A stretch of 64,000 bases of DNA from contig JAPNXP010000016.1 of NCBI GenBank assembly GCA_028753945.1, forward strand, positions 2,822,001-2,886,000, in the 5' to 3' direction. Made by a program: the position numbers and the translations under genes. The notes beneath the pieces are model-generated. The model had not been told where the DNA came from, did no database searches, and saw nothing but the letters and a program-made list of their open reading frames with translations. Below, piece after piece: positions 22,631 through 33,100 of the stretch. Each line of letters begins with the position of its first letter. Positions within the stretch are counted from its first letter, which is position 1. The stretch is from Hexactinellida sp. DTS-2022 (taxonomy: Eukaryota; Porifera; Hexactinellida).

Positions 22631-24261
22631 AGTATCAAAAACCCCGCATCGCAAATATGAATTTTTGAGTTCAATAGACCTTGCCAGTGCCTATAATTAT
22701 ATTTGAAAAGATGTTAGCCGATATAAGTAATTCCTTATTAGTAATAATTATCTCTTATTCACACCATAGTTTCAATTCTCCATAGCAACTAACTTCAGCT
22801 TAGGAATGCATATCTTCATTTTGGTTCCAATCCTATTGATTTTCCCGCGTTTATTGACCTCAATAGAACTGACCTTTGAGCTACCAGATCGCAGAGAACA
22901 ATGTTTTAGCGAAGAAATAGAATCGAACAAGAATTGTATGTTAGAATTCCAGGTTATAACGGGCGGGAATTTCGATATCGACGTAATATTATTAGACCCA
23001 AGTTCTAATGAGCTGTATAGTGAACAGAGAAAGGAATACGGTATACATTCCTTTACAACTCGCATTGCTGGGGAGTACACATTTTGTTTCAGTAATGAGT
23101 TCTCGACTGTGACACACAAACTGGTATATTTCGAGTTTACAACCGGTGAAATTCCAATCGACGCCGGTGAAACGGGGAAAACACATAACGCACTTACTCA
23201 TATGGAAACCAAAGCGGTTTCGATACACAATGCGATGAATATGATTATTGACTTTCAGACGCATCATAGAATTAGGGAGTCACATGGTAGAAGCATTGCT
23301 GAGAGGGTTAATGAAAGAGTTCTTTTGTGGTCGCTTTTGGAAACTGGGATTATAGTAGTTATTTCTATTTCACAGATCTTAGTGCTTAGATGGTTATTTG
23401 TGGAGAAAAAGTCTGCAATTTGATTAGTTGATTGTTTAATGGGTTGTTATTAATTAAATTATTAGTTATTGTCTGTTTTTTATATTTATAGTAGATTCTC
23501 GTTAGTAGGAACACCAGGGGACCGTCAAAATGTGTTCTCCTTATCCAGAATTCGTATTAATTTGTATTGAAAAGGCTTTGAAGGGGATTGAAATAGTGTT
23601 CGTATTAACCGGAGTTTCGTACTATGTCATATGGGATCTATTCTAAGTGCCTTTATAGACAGGTTATACTGTGTTTAGGAAATTAAATGTCCTTTTGTCC
23701 TAAATTTCTATAAGGGGAATACATGTATAATATAATTGGCAGTTCAAATGTTACGTATCGCTTCCAAAGGAAGGGGGGTCAACCAATGTCTTATAAATCA
23801 TCCTTTTATTCTAGAAAATGCTTAAAAGTGTGACATAGGGAGGGGATGTCTAATTTTCCTGGAATTATCCTTACGTAACGTTTGAATGGCCATATTAATT
23901 ATAATTATGTAAATCCCTAGTTATACTTAGTATGTATAAGTTTAGGTAATAATACTTGCTAATTATAAGTAGAATTTATTCTAGAATGTTCCATAGAACT
24001 TAAAAGTTCTAAAATTAGTATTTTGTGGCAGAAATAATAAAAAATTATTAGAAAAAGAAAAATGTCGAAAAACATTATTCAATGTTAGGACGAATGTCTA
24101 CTCAAGTATTCGTAATGTTTTCAATTTTTTATAGTTTTCATTGAAAGCTAATATCTGAAACAAATAAATAGAGATTCAATTTTATTAATACGAATTCCGA
24201 ATAATACGAACGCATTTTGACGGTCCCCTGGTGTTCCTACTAACGAGGTTCTACTGTATTT
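22631..24261 (+). repeat. Third, diverged copy of the p24 segment
   Basis: Homologous to 16269-17925 with scattered substitutions and small indels (for example AAAGTATCAAAAACC in place of AAAGTATTAATTAAAAACC, and a shortened stretch near 24070). Flanked on the right by single-copy sequence leading to the E2 gene. Confidence 0.88.
22806..23423 (+). CDS. p24/TMED cargo receptor, copy 3
   Basis: 205 residues, same layout as the copy at 16455 with four visible changes (L4F, A14P, F71Y and one T to N near residue 127). The open frame is intact. With a unique right flank this is the best anchored of the three copies. The conservative changes suggest a functional allele or paralogue. Confidence 0.88.
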   Translation: MHIFILVPILLIFPRLLTSIELTFELPDRREQCFSEEIESNKNCMLEFQVITGGNFDIDVILLDPSSNELYSEQRKEYGIHSFTTRIAGEYTFCFSNEFSTVTHKLVYFEFTTGEIPIDAGETGKTHNALTHMETKAVSIHNAMNMIIDFQTHHRIRESHGRSIAERVNERVLLWSLLETGIIVVISISQILVLRWLFVEKKSAI

Positions 24262-24310
24262 ACTAAATAGTTTACTGTTATATGTTAGTTTACTAATCGT
24301 TGTTTACTAA

Positions 24311-24652
24311 TACAGTCAACTCCCGTTATAACCAAGTCGGTTATAACGAAGTCATTAGTAACATGAATAGTTTATATAGCCTATAAGCTATCGATTTACT
24401 CCGCTTATACGAAATGAAACTACGGTCCCAAGCACTTCGTTATAACGGAAGTTGACTGTACCTTAGTTATTATGTTTACCATACGTTTGTTTACTACAGT
24501 TCAAACCGGTTTTTTCTAACCATTTCTTTTCAGATAAAAATAGTAAGAAAAAACCGATGGAAAATACAGTATAGTTGGAATTTCTTACAAAATATTGCAT
24601 TACTAATAGTTAGAATAAACCGATAAGTTAGAATAAACCGGTTTCGACTGTA
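24311..24652. repeat. Adjacent MITEs: family C (24311-24460) and family F (24494-24652)
   Basis: TACAGTCAACTCCCGTTATAA ... GGAAGTTGACTGTA, then TACAGTTCAAACCGG ... GGTTTCGACTGTA. Directly upstream of the E2 gene. Confidence 0.8.
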
Positions 24653-24713
24653 TACTATGTGTGTTTACTACTGTTTACTACTATTGTTGTTGTTTACTAG
24701 CTAGGTGTGTGTT

Positions 24714-26514
24714 ATGTCTACTCCCTCTCGCCGTAGACTCGTCCGAGACCTGAAGAGGTTACAACAAGACGCGCCCCATGGAGTCATTGCCACTCCGATG
24801 GACAACAATATTATGCTTTGGAACGCGCTTATATTCGGACCAGATGATACTCCATTCGAAAACGGGACTTTCAAATTAGTTCTAGAATTTTCTGAGGAAT
24901 ATCCGAATAAACCGCCTAAAGTTAAGTTTCTGTCTAAGATGTATCATCCCAATGTTTATGCTGACGGGAGCATTTGTCTGGATATTCTGCAGAACAGGTG
25001 AGGAGTAGTAAACAACAACAAAAACAATAACAGTGAGTAATAAGGTTAGATATTGATTTAATAATTAATTGATTAATTATAGAGAGGTGTCTCAAATAGA
25101 ATTCAAATAGATATAGAACTGATACCATGTCATTTATTCACATAAATAGAGATTAGAAAGATAAATAAACCGACCAACAAATAAACAATCCATTAATCTA
25201 ATAAACAAACAAACAAACAAACAAACAAACAACCAACCAACCAAACAAATAAACAAATAAATAAACAACCAACCAACCAACCAACCAACCAACCAACCAA
25301 ACAAACAAACGAATAAACAAATAACTATATATCTACCTATCTAACTACCTATACCTATAACTATAACTAACTAACTACAGTAGATGTCGGATATAAGCAC
25401 ACCGGTTATAAGCACACTATGTTGGAAAACGGTTGCCATATACCCTGTATAATATATGTCGGTTATAAGAACATTAAGTGCAGTTCCCGACGATGTGCTT
25501 ATAACAGACATCCACTCTATTATACTATTACTCCTAACTACAGATGGAGTCCCACTTACGACGTGTCTGCAATCCTAACCTCGATACAGTCTCTGCTGGA
25601 TGAGCCTAACCCGAACAGTCCGGCCAATGGACAGGCGGCACAGCTGTACAACGACAACAGACGCGAGTATGTTAAGCAGGTGAGAGCCAATGTTAAGCAG
25701 GAGAGGTATACCTTATGTAGTTAAGCAGGTGAGAGCCATAGTTAAGCAGGAGAGGTATACCTTGTGTAGTTAAGCAGGAGAGGTATACCTTGTGTAGTTA
25801 AGCAGGAGAGGTATACCTTGTGTAGTTAAGCAGGAGAGGTATACCTTGTGTAGTTAAGCAGGAGAGGTATACCTTGTGTAGTTAAGCAGGAGAGGTATAC
25901 CTTGTGTAGTTAAGCAGGAGAGGTATACCTTGTGTAGTTAAGCAGGAGAGGTATACCTTGTGTAGTTAAGCAGGAGAGGTATACCTTATATAGTTAAGCA
26001 GGAGAGGTATACCTTATGTAGTTAAGCAGGAGAGGTATACCTTGTGTAGTTAAGCAGGAGAGGTATACCTTGTGTAGTTAAGCAGGAGAGGTATACCTTG
26101 TGTAGTTAAGCAGGAGATGTGGTATACCTTATGTAGGAAATTAACGCGCCATGAAATTTTCCTATAATAGGGTATGTTAAGCAGTATGTTAAGCAGTTAT
26201 AACAGGTGTTATAACAAGTAAAACAAATAAACAAATACCTTATTATAGAAAATTAAGGCGCCATGTAATTAACGCGAATTGGAGCTGAACATTTTAAAAT
26301 ACATGAAATTAACGCGAATAAATTTTAGAAAAAAATTCAAATTTTTTTTATGGCGCGTTAATTTCCTATAATAAGGCGTGTACAAACGGTATGTTAAGCA
26401 GTATGTTAAGCAGTGGTTATCCAGGTGAGAGCCATAGTGGAGGAATCCTGGGCAGCCGGCGAGCAGCCCAAGCCAGAGCCGAGGGAAAAGGAGAAACACG
26501 GGGTGGCTAATTAA
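24714..26514 (+). CDS. UBE2A: RAD6/UBE2A-type ubiquitin-conjugating enzyme (exons 24714-24997, 25544-25679, 26425-26514)
   Basis: Predicted 169 residues. N terminus [17 protein letters not shown] is the RAD6 signature. The catalytic cysteine sits in [18 protein letters not shown], followed by [28 protein letters not shown], diagnostic for the UBE2A/UBE2B class. Phases 2 and 0 join cleanly. The last exon gives VRAIVEESW as in other RAD6 proteins and then a 20-residue charged extension (KPEPREKEK), where vertebrate UBE2A ends at 152. Known role: E2 enzyme that monoubiquitinates histone H2B and PCNA with RNF20/40 and RAD18. Intron 1 holds an (AAAC)n array and a family D element. Intron 2 is a minisatellite copied from the exon 2 boundary. 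Confidence 0.93.
25200..25312 (+). repeat. (AAAC)n / (AACC)n microsatellite
   Basis: Tetranucleotide repeats in intron 1 of the E2 gene. Confidence 0.85.
25376..25519. repeat. MITE family D in E2 intron 1
   Basis: TACAGTAGATGTCGGATATAA ... ATAACAGACATCCACT. Relatives at 35940-36099, 46032-46191, 50648-50791, 58820-58982 and 59104-59173. Confidence 0.75.
25671..26140 (+). repeat. 28-bp minisatellite derived from an exon-intron junction
   Basis: About 15 units of GTTAAGCAGGAGAGGTATAC plus CTTGTGTA. The exon 2 end GTTAAGCAG and the donor GTGAGAGCC are part of the first units (25671-25690 and 25725-25745). Confidence 0.9.
26140..26400. repeat. Fold-back element in E2 intron 2
   Basis: Inverted ends CCTTATTATAGAAAATTAAGG and GTTAATTTCCTATAATAAGG at about 26238-26385, with GGCGCC / GGCGCG cores. 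A partial end lies at 26136-26172. Confidence 0.6.
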
Positions 26515-26763
26515 GCAAACTGGAACTATAACCAGAACCAAGGGAAAGAGGAATATTGGGTGGCTAAAATTAATCAAATTGGACCTATAACCGGTACTAA
26601 CATCTGATATGTGATTAATCTCTCACTAGGTAGAAATAACCTTGTTATTGTTATTGTTTGTTTGCTATGTATTTGAGTTTATTGTTTTTCTTGATTTAGT
26701 GTTATTATTAATTGGCTTTAAAACAATTTTTTTTTCATTTTTTGCATAAAATTAGGTAAATAT

Positions 26764-29700
26764 ATGAGCGACGAATTTCAGTACAAGGAATGTGAGTTTT
26801 GCAAGAATGACATTCCAATCTTAAACTTTGATCTCCATGGAGCGACTTGTCGACGTCATCATTTTAAGTGTGAAAAATGTGGCGAATTTGTGTCTTTAAG
26901 TGGCAGAGAGGATCATGAGCAAATGAACCATTCCACAGAGAGGTGTGAAAAATGTGGCACAACTTATAAACCAATCGATAAACCCATTCATTTGTCCGTG
27001 TGTCGGCTATCAAGTGTAGTCTGTGAATTTTGTGACTCGAGTGTAATTCGAAAAGATTTCTCGGAGCACCAAGTGGCCTGTGGCGCCCGAACTGAGAAGT
27101 GTGAGAATTGTGGCAGATACGTAATGCTTAGGGACACATTGACACATGTGTGTGCCACCGCGACACAACCGGACTTCACGGAGAGAATAGGAACTATGTT
27201 TAGTTCCGGTTTAGACAGAAATGATGAAGTTTTGTATTATCGAGATCTACCTTTTTCAGATTCCCCTGACTTGTCGAGAAATACCGAATTTACAAACACA
27301 ATAAGATCTACTGTACCAAATATACCATTCGTGCCAAATGTGTCTACTGTACCAAATGTACCATTCGTGCCAAATGTGTCTACTGTACCTATTCCACCAT
27401 TCGTGCCACTTAAAACGCCAATTGTACCAAATGTGTCGAATATGCCATTTGATCCTATCCCACCATTTGTGCAAAATGTGTATAGTGTGCCAAATATGCC
27501 AAATGTGTCTACTGTGCCACTTCAAACACCACTTATGCCACTTGTGGCGACACCTTCCCCTCTGGAGCCACCTACATTTGTGTCGCTTTCTTCTCTGGAA
27601 CGGAGACTGCCTCAGGACGGAGATTCCAACTCGACCGAATTCGAAAATCTGAAAAATTTGGATTCTGAAATGGAAAGAGACCCGTCAGCGCCTTGCGAAT
27701 TCTGCGGAAATCAAGTGCCCTTATTGGCGCTGGAGGGACACCAGTTACACTGCAAGTTTAGGAGCTACGAAACTGGAACTGAAACTAAGTATTGTGTCGG
27801 TTGTAAACAGATGGTTCCGGAAATGGATTTGGAGGAACATTCAAGGATTTGTAAGCCGACAAGTAAAATTGAGAAGTTTGATCAATCGATTGGTTCTCAT
27901 TACGCCCGTAGAAACAAACTGGAACTTAAACCGGAACTAACTCCGTTACATAGTTCCAGTTTGGTGCCGTGTGAGTTTTGTACTCAAATGGTAGACTTTT
28001 CGGAAATATTAACTCACCAGACAATTTGCCCCGAGCGGAATGTGCCAATGGAATTTGGAGCAATTTCAGTTCCACAAATAAAATGTAGTTTTTGTAACGA
28101 ATATTTGGATGAATTTAAGATTGAAGAACATCGAAAATATTGCATTTCGAAACCAAGAACTGAGATTAATTGTCAGTTTTGTTTAAAGAAAATTAGTTTG
28201 GAAAAGTTGCCCAGACATCTCAAAACATGTCCTAAAAAACCTGACGAAATATCGAAGCGGAAATGTAGCTGGTGTTCGGATTATTTTGAGGATGAATTAT
28301 TGTCGGATCACGAAAACACCTGTTCTTACCGCAATGTTAGAGGCAGGCGGGGAATTCACGAACTGGAACTACCTTTCGGGGACAGTAAACCTAGTCTAAA
28401 AATAGAACGCGAAAAAATAGAGACCATCGATAATAAATGTCAGTTTTGTAGATTCCCACAACCGGCATTTGATATGGAAAATCATAAAAATGCATGCAGC
28501 AAAAACCCAAAATATCGAAAGAAAATCCCTTCTTTCGATATTTCTCCGACAACCGATGAGTTTGTTAAACCTACGAGTCCTGAACTCATGTTTCCTAAAC
28601 CACAAGCCAAACTGGAACCTAAACTGGAACTGAAACTAAGACCGGAACCAATCAAATTCGAACCAAAAACTCACGAAAAGTTGCCAAAATCTGAAACTGA
28701 TAGGAATCCATTCTCAAGGGACCAATCAAACACGAAACTTCACAGTACACTTCGGACCATGGATAATCTTTCCTTTGAATTAAATGATCCAAAATTCAGT
28801 AATAAACAGGAACCTTACAAACCAACAAAAACAACAACAACAACAACAACAAAACATCCAAGTAGCACTCCATACAACATATATTCTCGAACAGACCCGA
28901 CGCCTAAACAACAAACATATGAACACAAACAACAACAAACATATGAAAACAAACAACAACAAACAGATACAATCAAGAATCCAAAGCCAAGTGTTTATTC
29001 TCATAGAAAACCCTCACAATCTCCAACCGAATTATTTCGGAACAAAACCGAAAATACTTTGGCTTTCAATGATTTAATATCCGACAATGATAATCTCAGA
29101 TTTATTCCATCTTCAAAACAATTCAAATGCGAACTGAAACAACCGTTAGTTCCGATTTCAGGTCTTTATAATAAACCGAAGACAGTTCCTATTTCTCACA
29201 CCTCTCAAACAGATAACAAACCCCACTTGACACCTACTCAGGACACTTCGTTGCCATTCCAATTGCCAGCCCCGTTACCAAGACCAGATCCCGTTCCATC
29301 TTCAAGTCTCCCGAAATCCCACTATACCGACACTAACGCCTCTTATAAACCGGAACCAAACACACGTAAACCGGAACCAACTTACAACGAACCAGGACAA
29401 ATCCCTTATAAACAAAAGCAAAACCCTTTTAAATCGGAACTAAGCTACAATAAACCGGAACCAACTGCATATAAATCGAAAATAGGTTCACATAAACCAG
29501 AACCAACTGACAACAAACCAGAACCAACTTCTTACAAACCGGAACCAACTTCTTATAAACCGAAACCAACTCCTTATAAACCGGAACCAACTCCTTACAA
29601 ACCGGAACCAAGACATAAATCCTCTCCCAGTCAGACTAAGTACCCCAGACGAACTTCTCCCAAAAGTGCAGAATTGGAATTTCCCGATTCTCACATTTCC

Positions 29701-29916
29701 GGTTATGTACCGAAACACCGAAGTCCGGATATTGAGTACCCGCCTAATTACCCTAATTACGCGCCTAAACTGAAAGGGAACTATACCAGAACTTCCTCTT
29801 CCGGAACTGAAACTATAGTAGAGCCGTCACATTCCATAGCACATCCCATAGCAACCCATAGGAAGACACCTAGTGATTTCAGTCAGAAGTACAAACAGAC
29901 TTCTAATTACAAATAA
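26764..29916 (+). CDS. TRAFD1-like zinc-finger protein with long repeat tail
   Basis: 1050 residues in one exon. The N-terminal 130 residues carry TRAF-type fingers ending HQVACGARTEKCENCGRYVMLRDTLTH, close to the HEDYCGARTELCGNCGRNV block of TRAFD1 (FLN29) and XAF1. A VPNVSTVPNVPFVP low-complexity segment (about 180-280) follows. Then seven CxxC...HxxxC modules of one type (about 310-600: CEFC, CVGC, CEFC, CSFC, CQFC, CSWC, CQFC), many more than in TRAFD1. The C-terminal 450 residues are disordered, with poly-Thr/Gln and YKPEPT repeats (about 860-960). In vertebrates TRAFD1 and XAF1 are interferon-induced and restrain TRAF/NF-kB signalling; a similar role here is inference. The start is preceded by a possible acceptor, so a 5' untranslated exon is possible. 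Confidence 0.78.
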   Translation: MSDEFQYKECEFCKNDIPILNFDLHGATCRRHHFKCEKCGEFVSLSGREDHEQMNHSTERCEKCGTTYKPIDKPIHLSVCRLSSVVCEFCDSSVIRKDFSEHQVACGARTEKCENCGRYVMLRDTLTHVCATATQPDFTERIGTMFSSGLDRNDEVLYYRDLPFSDSPDLSRNTEFTNTIRSTVPNIPFVPNVSTVPNVPFVPNVSTVPIPPFVPLKTPIVPNVSNMPFDPIPPFVQNVYSVPNMPNVSTVPLQTPLMPLVATPSPLEPPTFVSLSSLERRLPQDGDSNSTEFENLKNLDSEMERDPSAPCEFCGNQVPLLALEGHQLHCKFRSYETGTETKYCVGCKQMVPEMDLEEHSRICKPTSKIEKFDQSIGSHYARRNKLELKPELTPLHSSSLVPCEFCTQMVDFSEILTHQTICPERNVPMEFGAISVPQIKCSFCNEYLDEFKIEEHRKYCISKPRTEINCQFCLKKISLEKLPRHLKTCPKKPDEISKRKCSWCSDYFEDELLSDHENTCSYRNVRGRRGIHELELPFGDSKPSLKIEREKIETIDNKCQFCRFPQPAFDMENHKNACSKNPKYRKKIPSFDISPTTDEFVKPTSPELMFPKPQAKLEPKLELKLRPEPIKFEPKTHEKLPKSETDRNPFSRDQSNTKLHSTLRTMDNLSFELNDPKFSNKQEPYKPTKTTTTTTTKHPSSTPYNIYSRTDPTPKQQTYEHKQQQTYENKQQQTDTIKNPKPSVYSHRKPSQSPTELFRNKTENTLAFNDLISDNDNLRFIPSSKQFKCELKQPLVPISGLYNKPKTVPISHTSQTDNKPHLTPTQDTSLPFQLPAPLPRPDPVPSSSLPKSHYTDTNASYKPEPNTRKPEPTYNEPGQIPYKQKQNPFKSELSYNKPEPTAYKSKIGSHKPEPTDNKPEPTSYKPEPTSYKPKPTPYKPEPTPYKPEPRHKSSPSQTKYPRRTSPKSAELEFPDSHISGYVPKHRSPDIEYPPNYPNYAPKLKGNYTRTSSSGTETIVEPSHSIAHPIATHRKTPSDFSQKYKQTSNYK

Positions 29917-29959
29917 CTATTGACCATAGTTGTTGCTAACCTCTGAATTATTATGTCTT

Positions 29960-30060
29960 GATATAATCATGTTGTTGTTGTTGTTGTTGTTTAGTTGTTT
30001 GTTGTTATTATTTTTCTTTAGTTGTTGTTGTTATTATTGTTGTTATTGTTATTTTTGTGT
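29960..30060. repeat. (GTT)n-rich low-complexity sequence
   Basis: Runs of GTTGTTGTT between the TRAFD1-like gene and the C2H2 gene; no coding support. Confidence 0.7.
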
Positions 30061-30190
30061 GTTTATGTTAACTTCTTTTCTCAACTGTATATCTAACTTT
30101 AGATTATTTATTGATATGTCAACAACAACAATATTATATTATATCTTATGTTTAGTTCAGTTTACTAATTGGTTGCTATGTATATTTAGG

Positions 30191-33100
30191 ATGGAATGTT
30201 TAGTATGTAAACACAGGTATGTTAGAATCGGGAATTATTTGCGACATTTGTCAGTCGAACATCCAGAAATCGATACAGATGATATTAGAACTGAAACTAA
30301 GACAAAAGGTAAATAACAACAAAGTTGAACACATTTGTATATTCTGTATTTATCCAAAACTCCTATAACAAAATAGTAACAACAATATTACTATCATTAT
30401 ACTTTATTACACAAACAAAATCAACAACATTTCTACCAATATGCTGTATATTTATTTAACTCTTAACAACAACAACAATAACAAGAGCTATATCTCTTAA
30501 TACACTGTATATTGCATATTTATTTAACTCATAACAACAACAACAACAACAACAATCACTTGATTAGAGATTTGAATTTGCTCTCAAGTTGTTTTGTAAC
30601 AAAATCCAATTTTGTCACTGCATGTTCCAACTGACCAATGCTAGAATCCAATTGGTCAATCATAGAGAAATATTGTTCCAATTCCTCATATTTATCGTTC
30701 AATTCTTGTGTTTGTTTACTTAACTCTTCACACCTTGTTGACATTTGTTTGTATTTGTTTGTTGTTGCGTTATTCATGTTTGTCAACAATTGATATTCGC
30801 TCGCATTTGCTTCCAATTCACCTTGCACGTAAATAGAAACGTCAGAAAACATCTGATGAGATTTTGTTCGCATTTCATTTCGTGTGTCTGTTCTTGGTGT
30901 TACGTCATCAATGCTACGTGTTGGACTCTCTTCCGTCATAGTTCCGGTGTTAGTTCCAGTTTAAGCAACAATTGTATACTGTGTATAGCTAGCTATTAAT
31001 GGTCTAAGGTTGTATAGTAATTGTATAGTTATATGTAAATACTGGTATAAGGTTGTATAGTAATTGTATAGTTATATGTAAATACTGGTATAAGGTTGTA
31101 TAGTAATTGTATACTGTATAGGTATAATACCGACATAAGGTTGTATAGTAATTGTATATAATTGAATAGATTCGTTTTAAAGAAATGGTTGCTTATAAAT
31201 TATTAGTTACAATTGCAACTTTGAATAACATAGTTCCTATTACTGAGATAAGGGGTAGAACAGGATTATAATTTTGTTTTTATTTCAGTCCCTTCAAATC
31301 CTTTTCAATACAAATGACACCGGTTAATACGAATTCCGGATAAGGCGAACACATTTTGACGGTCCCCTGGTGTTCCTATAAACGAGGTTCTACTGTAAAT
31401 ATAATTATTTTCCTATAGAGTCACACGCGACACCAATTAAGCCACAAAACAAATGTGTCACTTGTCACAAAATATTTCCATCTCGGCACAAACTAAACCT
31501 CCACTTAAGAACACATTTGGACACCCTAGCTTTTCCCTGTAATCTCTGTGACGTCAGATTTACAACCAGAACCAAATTGAGACTTCATAAAGAAGGAACA
31601 CATTCGAAAGGAATATTCCATTGTAGTCAATGCAAACAAATCTGTAATAATAAACTGGCACTTAGTAGACACAATAAAATACACAAAGGTAAGTTAATAT
31701 AGTTATTTATTTAGTGGTTGTTTATAAAATGTGATTTTATTGGGATTAATTAAATTCATTTTCTATATTATTATAACTCGATTGTTTGTTTGATAATTTA
31801 TGAATCGCTTTATTATTTTATTATTTGGTTGATTGTTTATTTGATTGTTTACTTGTTGTTTACTCATTAGTTTGTTTACTTGTTGTTTACTCCTTTGTTT
31901 GTTTATTTGTTGTTTACTTTAGAAGGTGTTAAGAAACAACACGCGTGTACACATTGTGGGAAGACACATTTGAGCGCCACTAGTTTGAAGTCTCACCTTT
32001 TGACACATTCCTTAGAGAAGCCGTATCCATGCAAAGAGTGCGGGATAAGTTTCTCAAGAATCTCAGGTCTCAGTTCACATTCCAAACTCCATTCTGGTAA
32101 CCAGGAGTTCTCTTGTAGCGTTTGTAGCGACACGTTTGTTACGAGTAAGTTGTTGTTTGTTTGTTTGTTTGTTTGTTTGTTTGTTTGTTTGTTTGTTTGT
32201 TTGTTTGTTTGTTTGTTGTTGTTGTTGTTTGTTTGTTTGTTGTTGTTGTTTGTTTGTTGTTGTTTGTTTGTTTGTTGTTGTTTGTTTGTTGTTTGTTGTT
32301 TGTTTGTTTGTATGTTAGTATGTTTATTACTTTATTTGTTTGTTTGTTGTATGTTTGTTTGTTTGTTTGTTTGTATGTTAGTATGTTTATTACTTTATTT
32401 GTTTGTTTGTTGTATGTTTGTTTGTTTGTTTGTTTGTATGTTAGTATGTTTATTACTTTATTTGTTTGTTTGTTGTATGTTTGTTTGTTTGTTTGTTTGT
32501 ATGTTAGTATGTTTATTACTTTATTTGTTTGTTTGTTGTATGTTTGTTTGTTTGTTTGTATGTTTGTTTGTTTGTTTGTTTGTTTGTTTGTTTGTTTGTA
32601 TGTTTGTTTGTTTGTTTATTGTTTGTTTGTTTGTTTGTTTGTATGTTTGTATGTTTGTTTGTTTGTTTGTATGTTTGTTTGTTTGTTTATTGTTTGTTTG
32701 TTTGTTTATTTGTTAGTTTATTTGTATGTTTGTTTGTTTGTTTATTGTTTGTTTGTTTGTTTGTTTGTATGTTTGTATGTTTGTTTGTTTGTTTGTATGT
32801 TTGTTTGTTTGTTTATTGTTTGTTTGTTTGTTTATTTGTTAGTTTATTTGTATGTTTATTTGTTTTTTTGATTGTATGTTAGTTATCTATTTTTGTGTTT
32901 ATTTATTTGCAAACAATTTAGAGAATTCTCTCAAGAAGCACCAGATATGCCACTCCCAATTGAAACCTTATTCTTGTCCGGAATGTGACAAAACATTTTC
33001 CAGGAAAGGTGACTTAAATGTTCACAAACGCACTCACTCAAACACGCGCCTATTTAAGTGCGGAATTTGTGATAAATCCTTTCTTCGAAGTTCCCATTTG

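Noticed and set aside
25671-26140. 28-bp repeats considered as a CRISPR array
   Set aside because: No spacers; inside an intron and derived from exon sequence.
27256-27652. Frames on both strands with His/Trp or Cys/Leu repeats
   Set aside because: Shadows of the VPNVSTVP low-complexity part of the TRAFD1-like gene.
29930-30190. Upstream extension of the zinc-finger gene frame (Leu/Cys rich)
   Set aside because: Comes from GTT repeats; the ATG at 30191 directly before the first finger fits better.
31880-32882. Long overlapping open frames rich in Val, Cys, Leu and Phe
   Set aside because: Translation of the (GTTT)n intron array. Only the first part (31923-32144) is a real zinc-finger exon.
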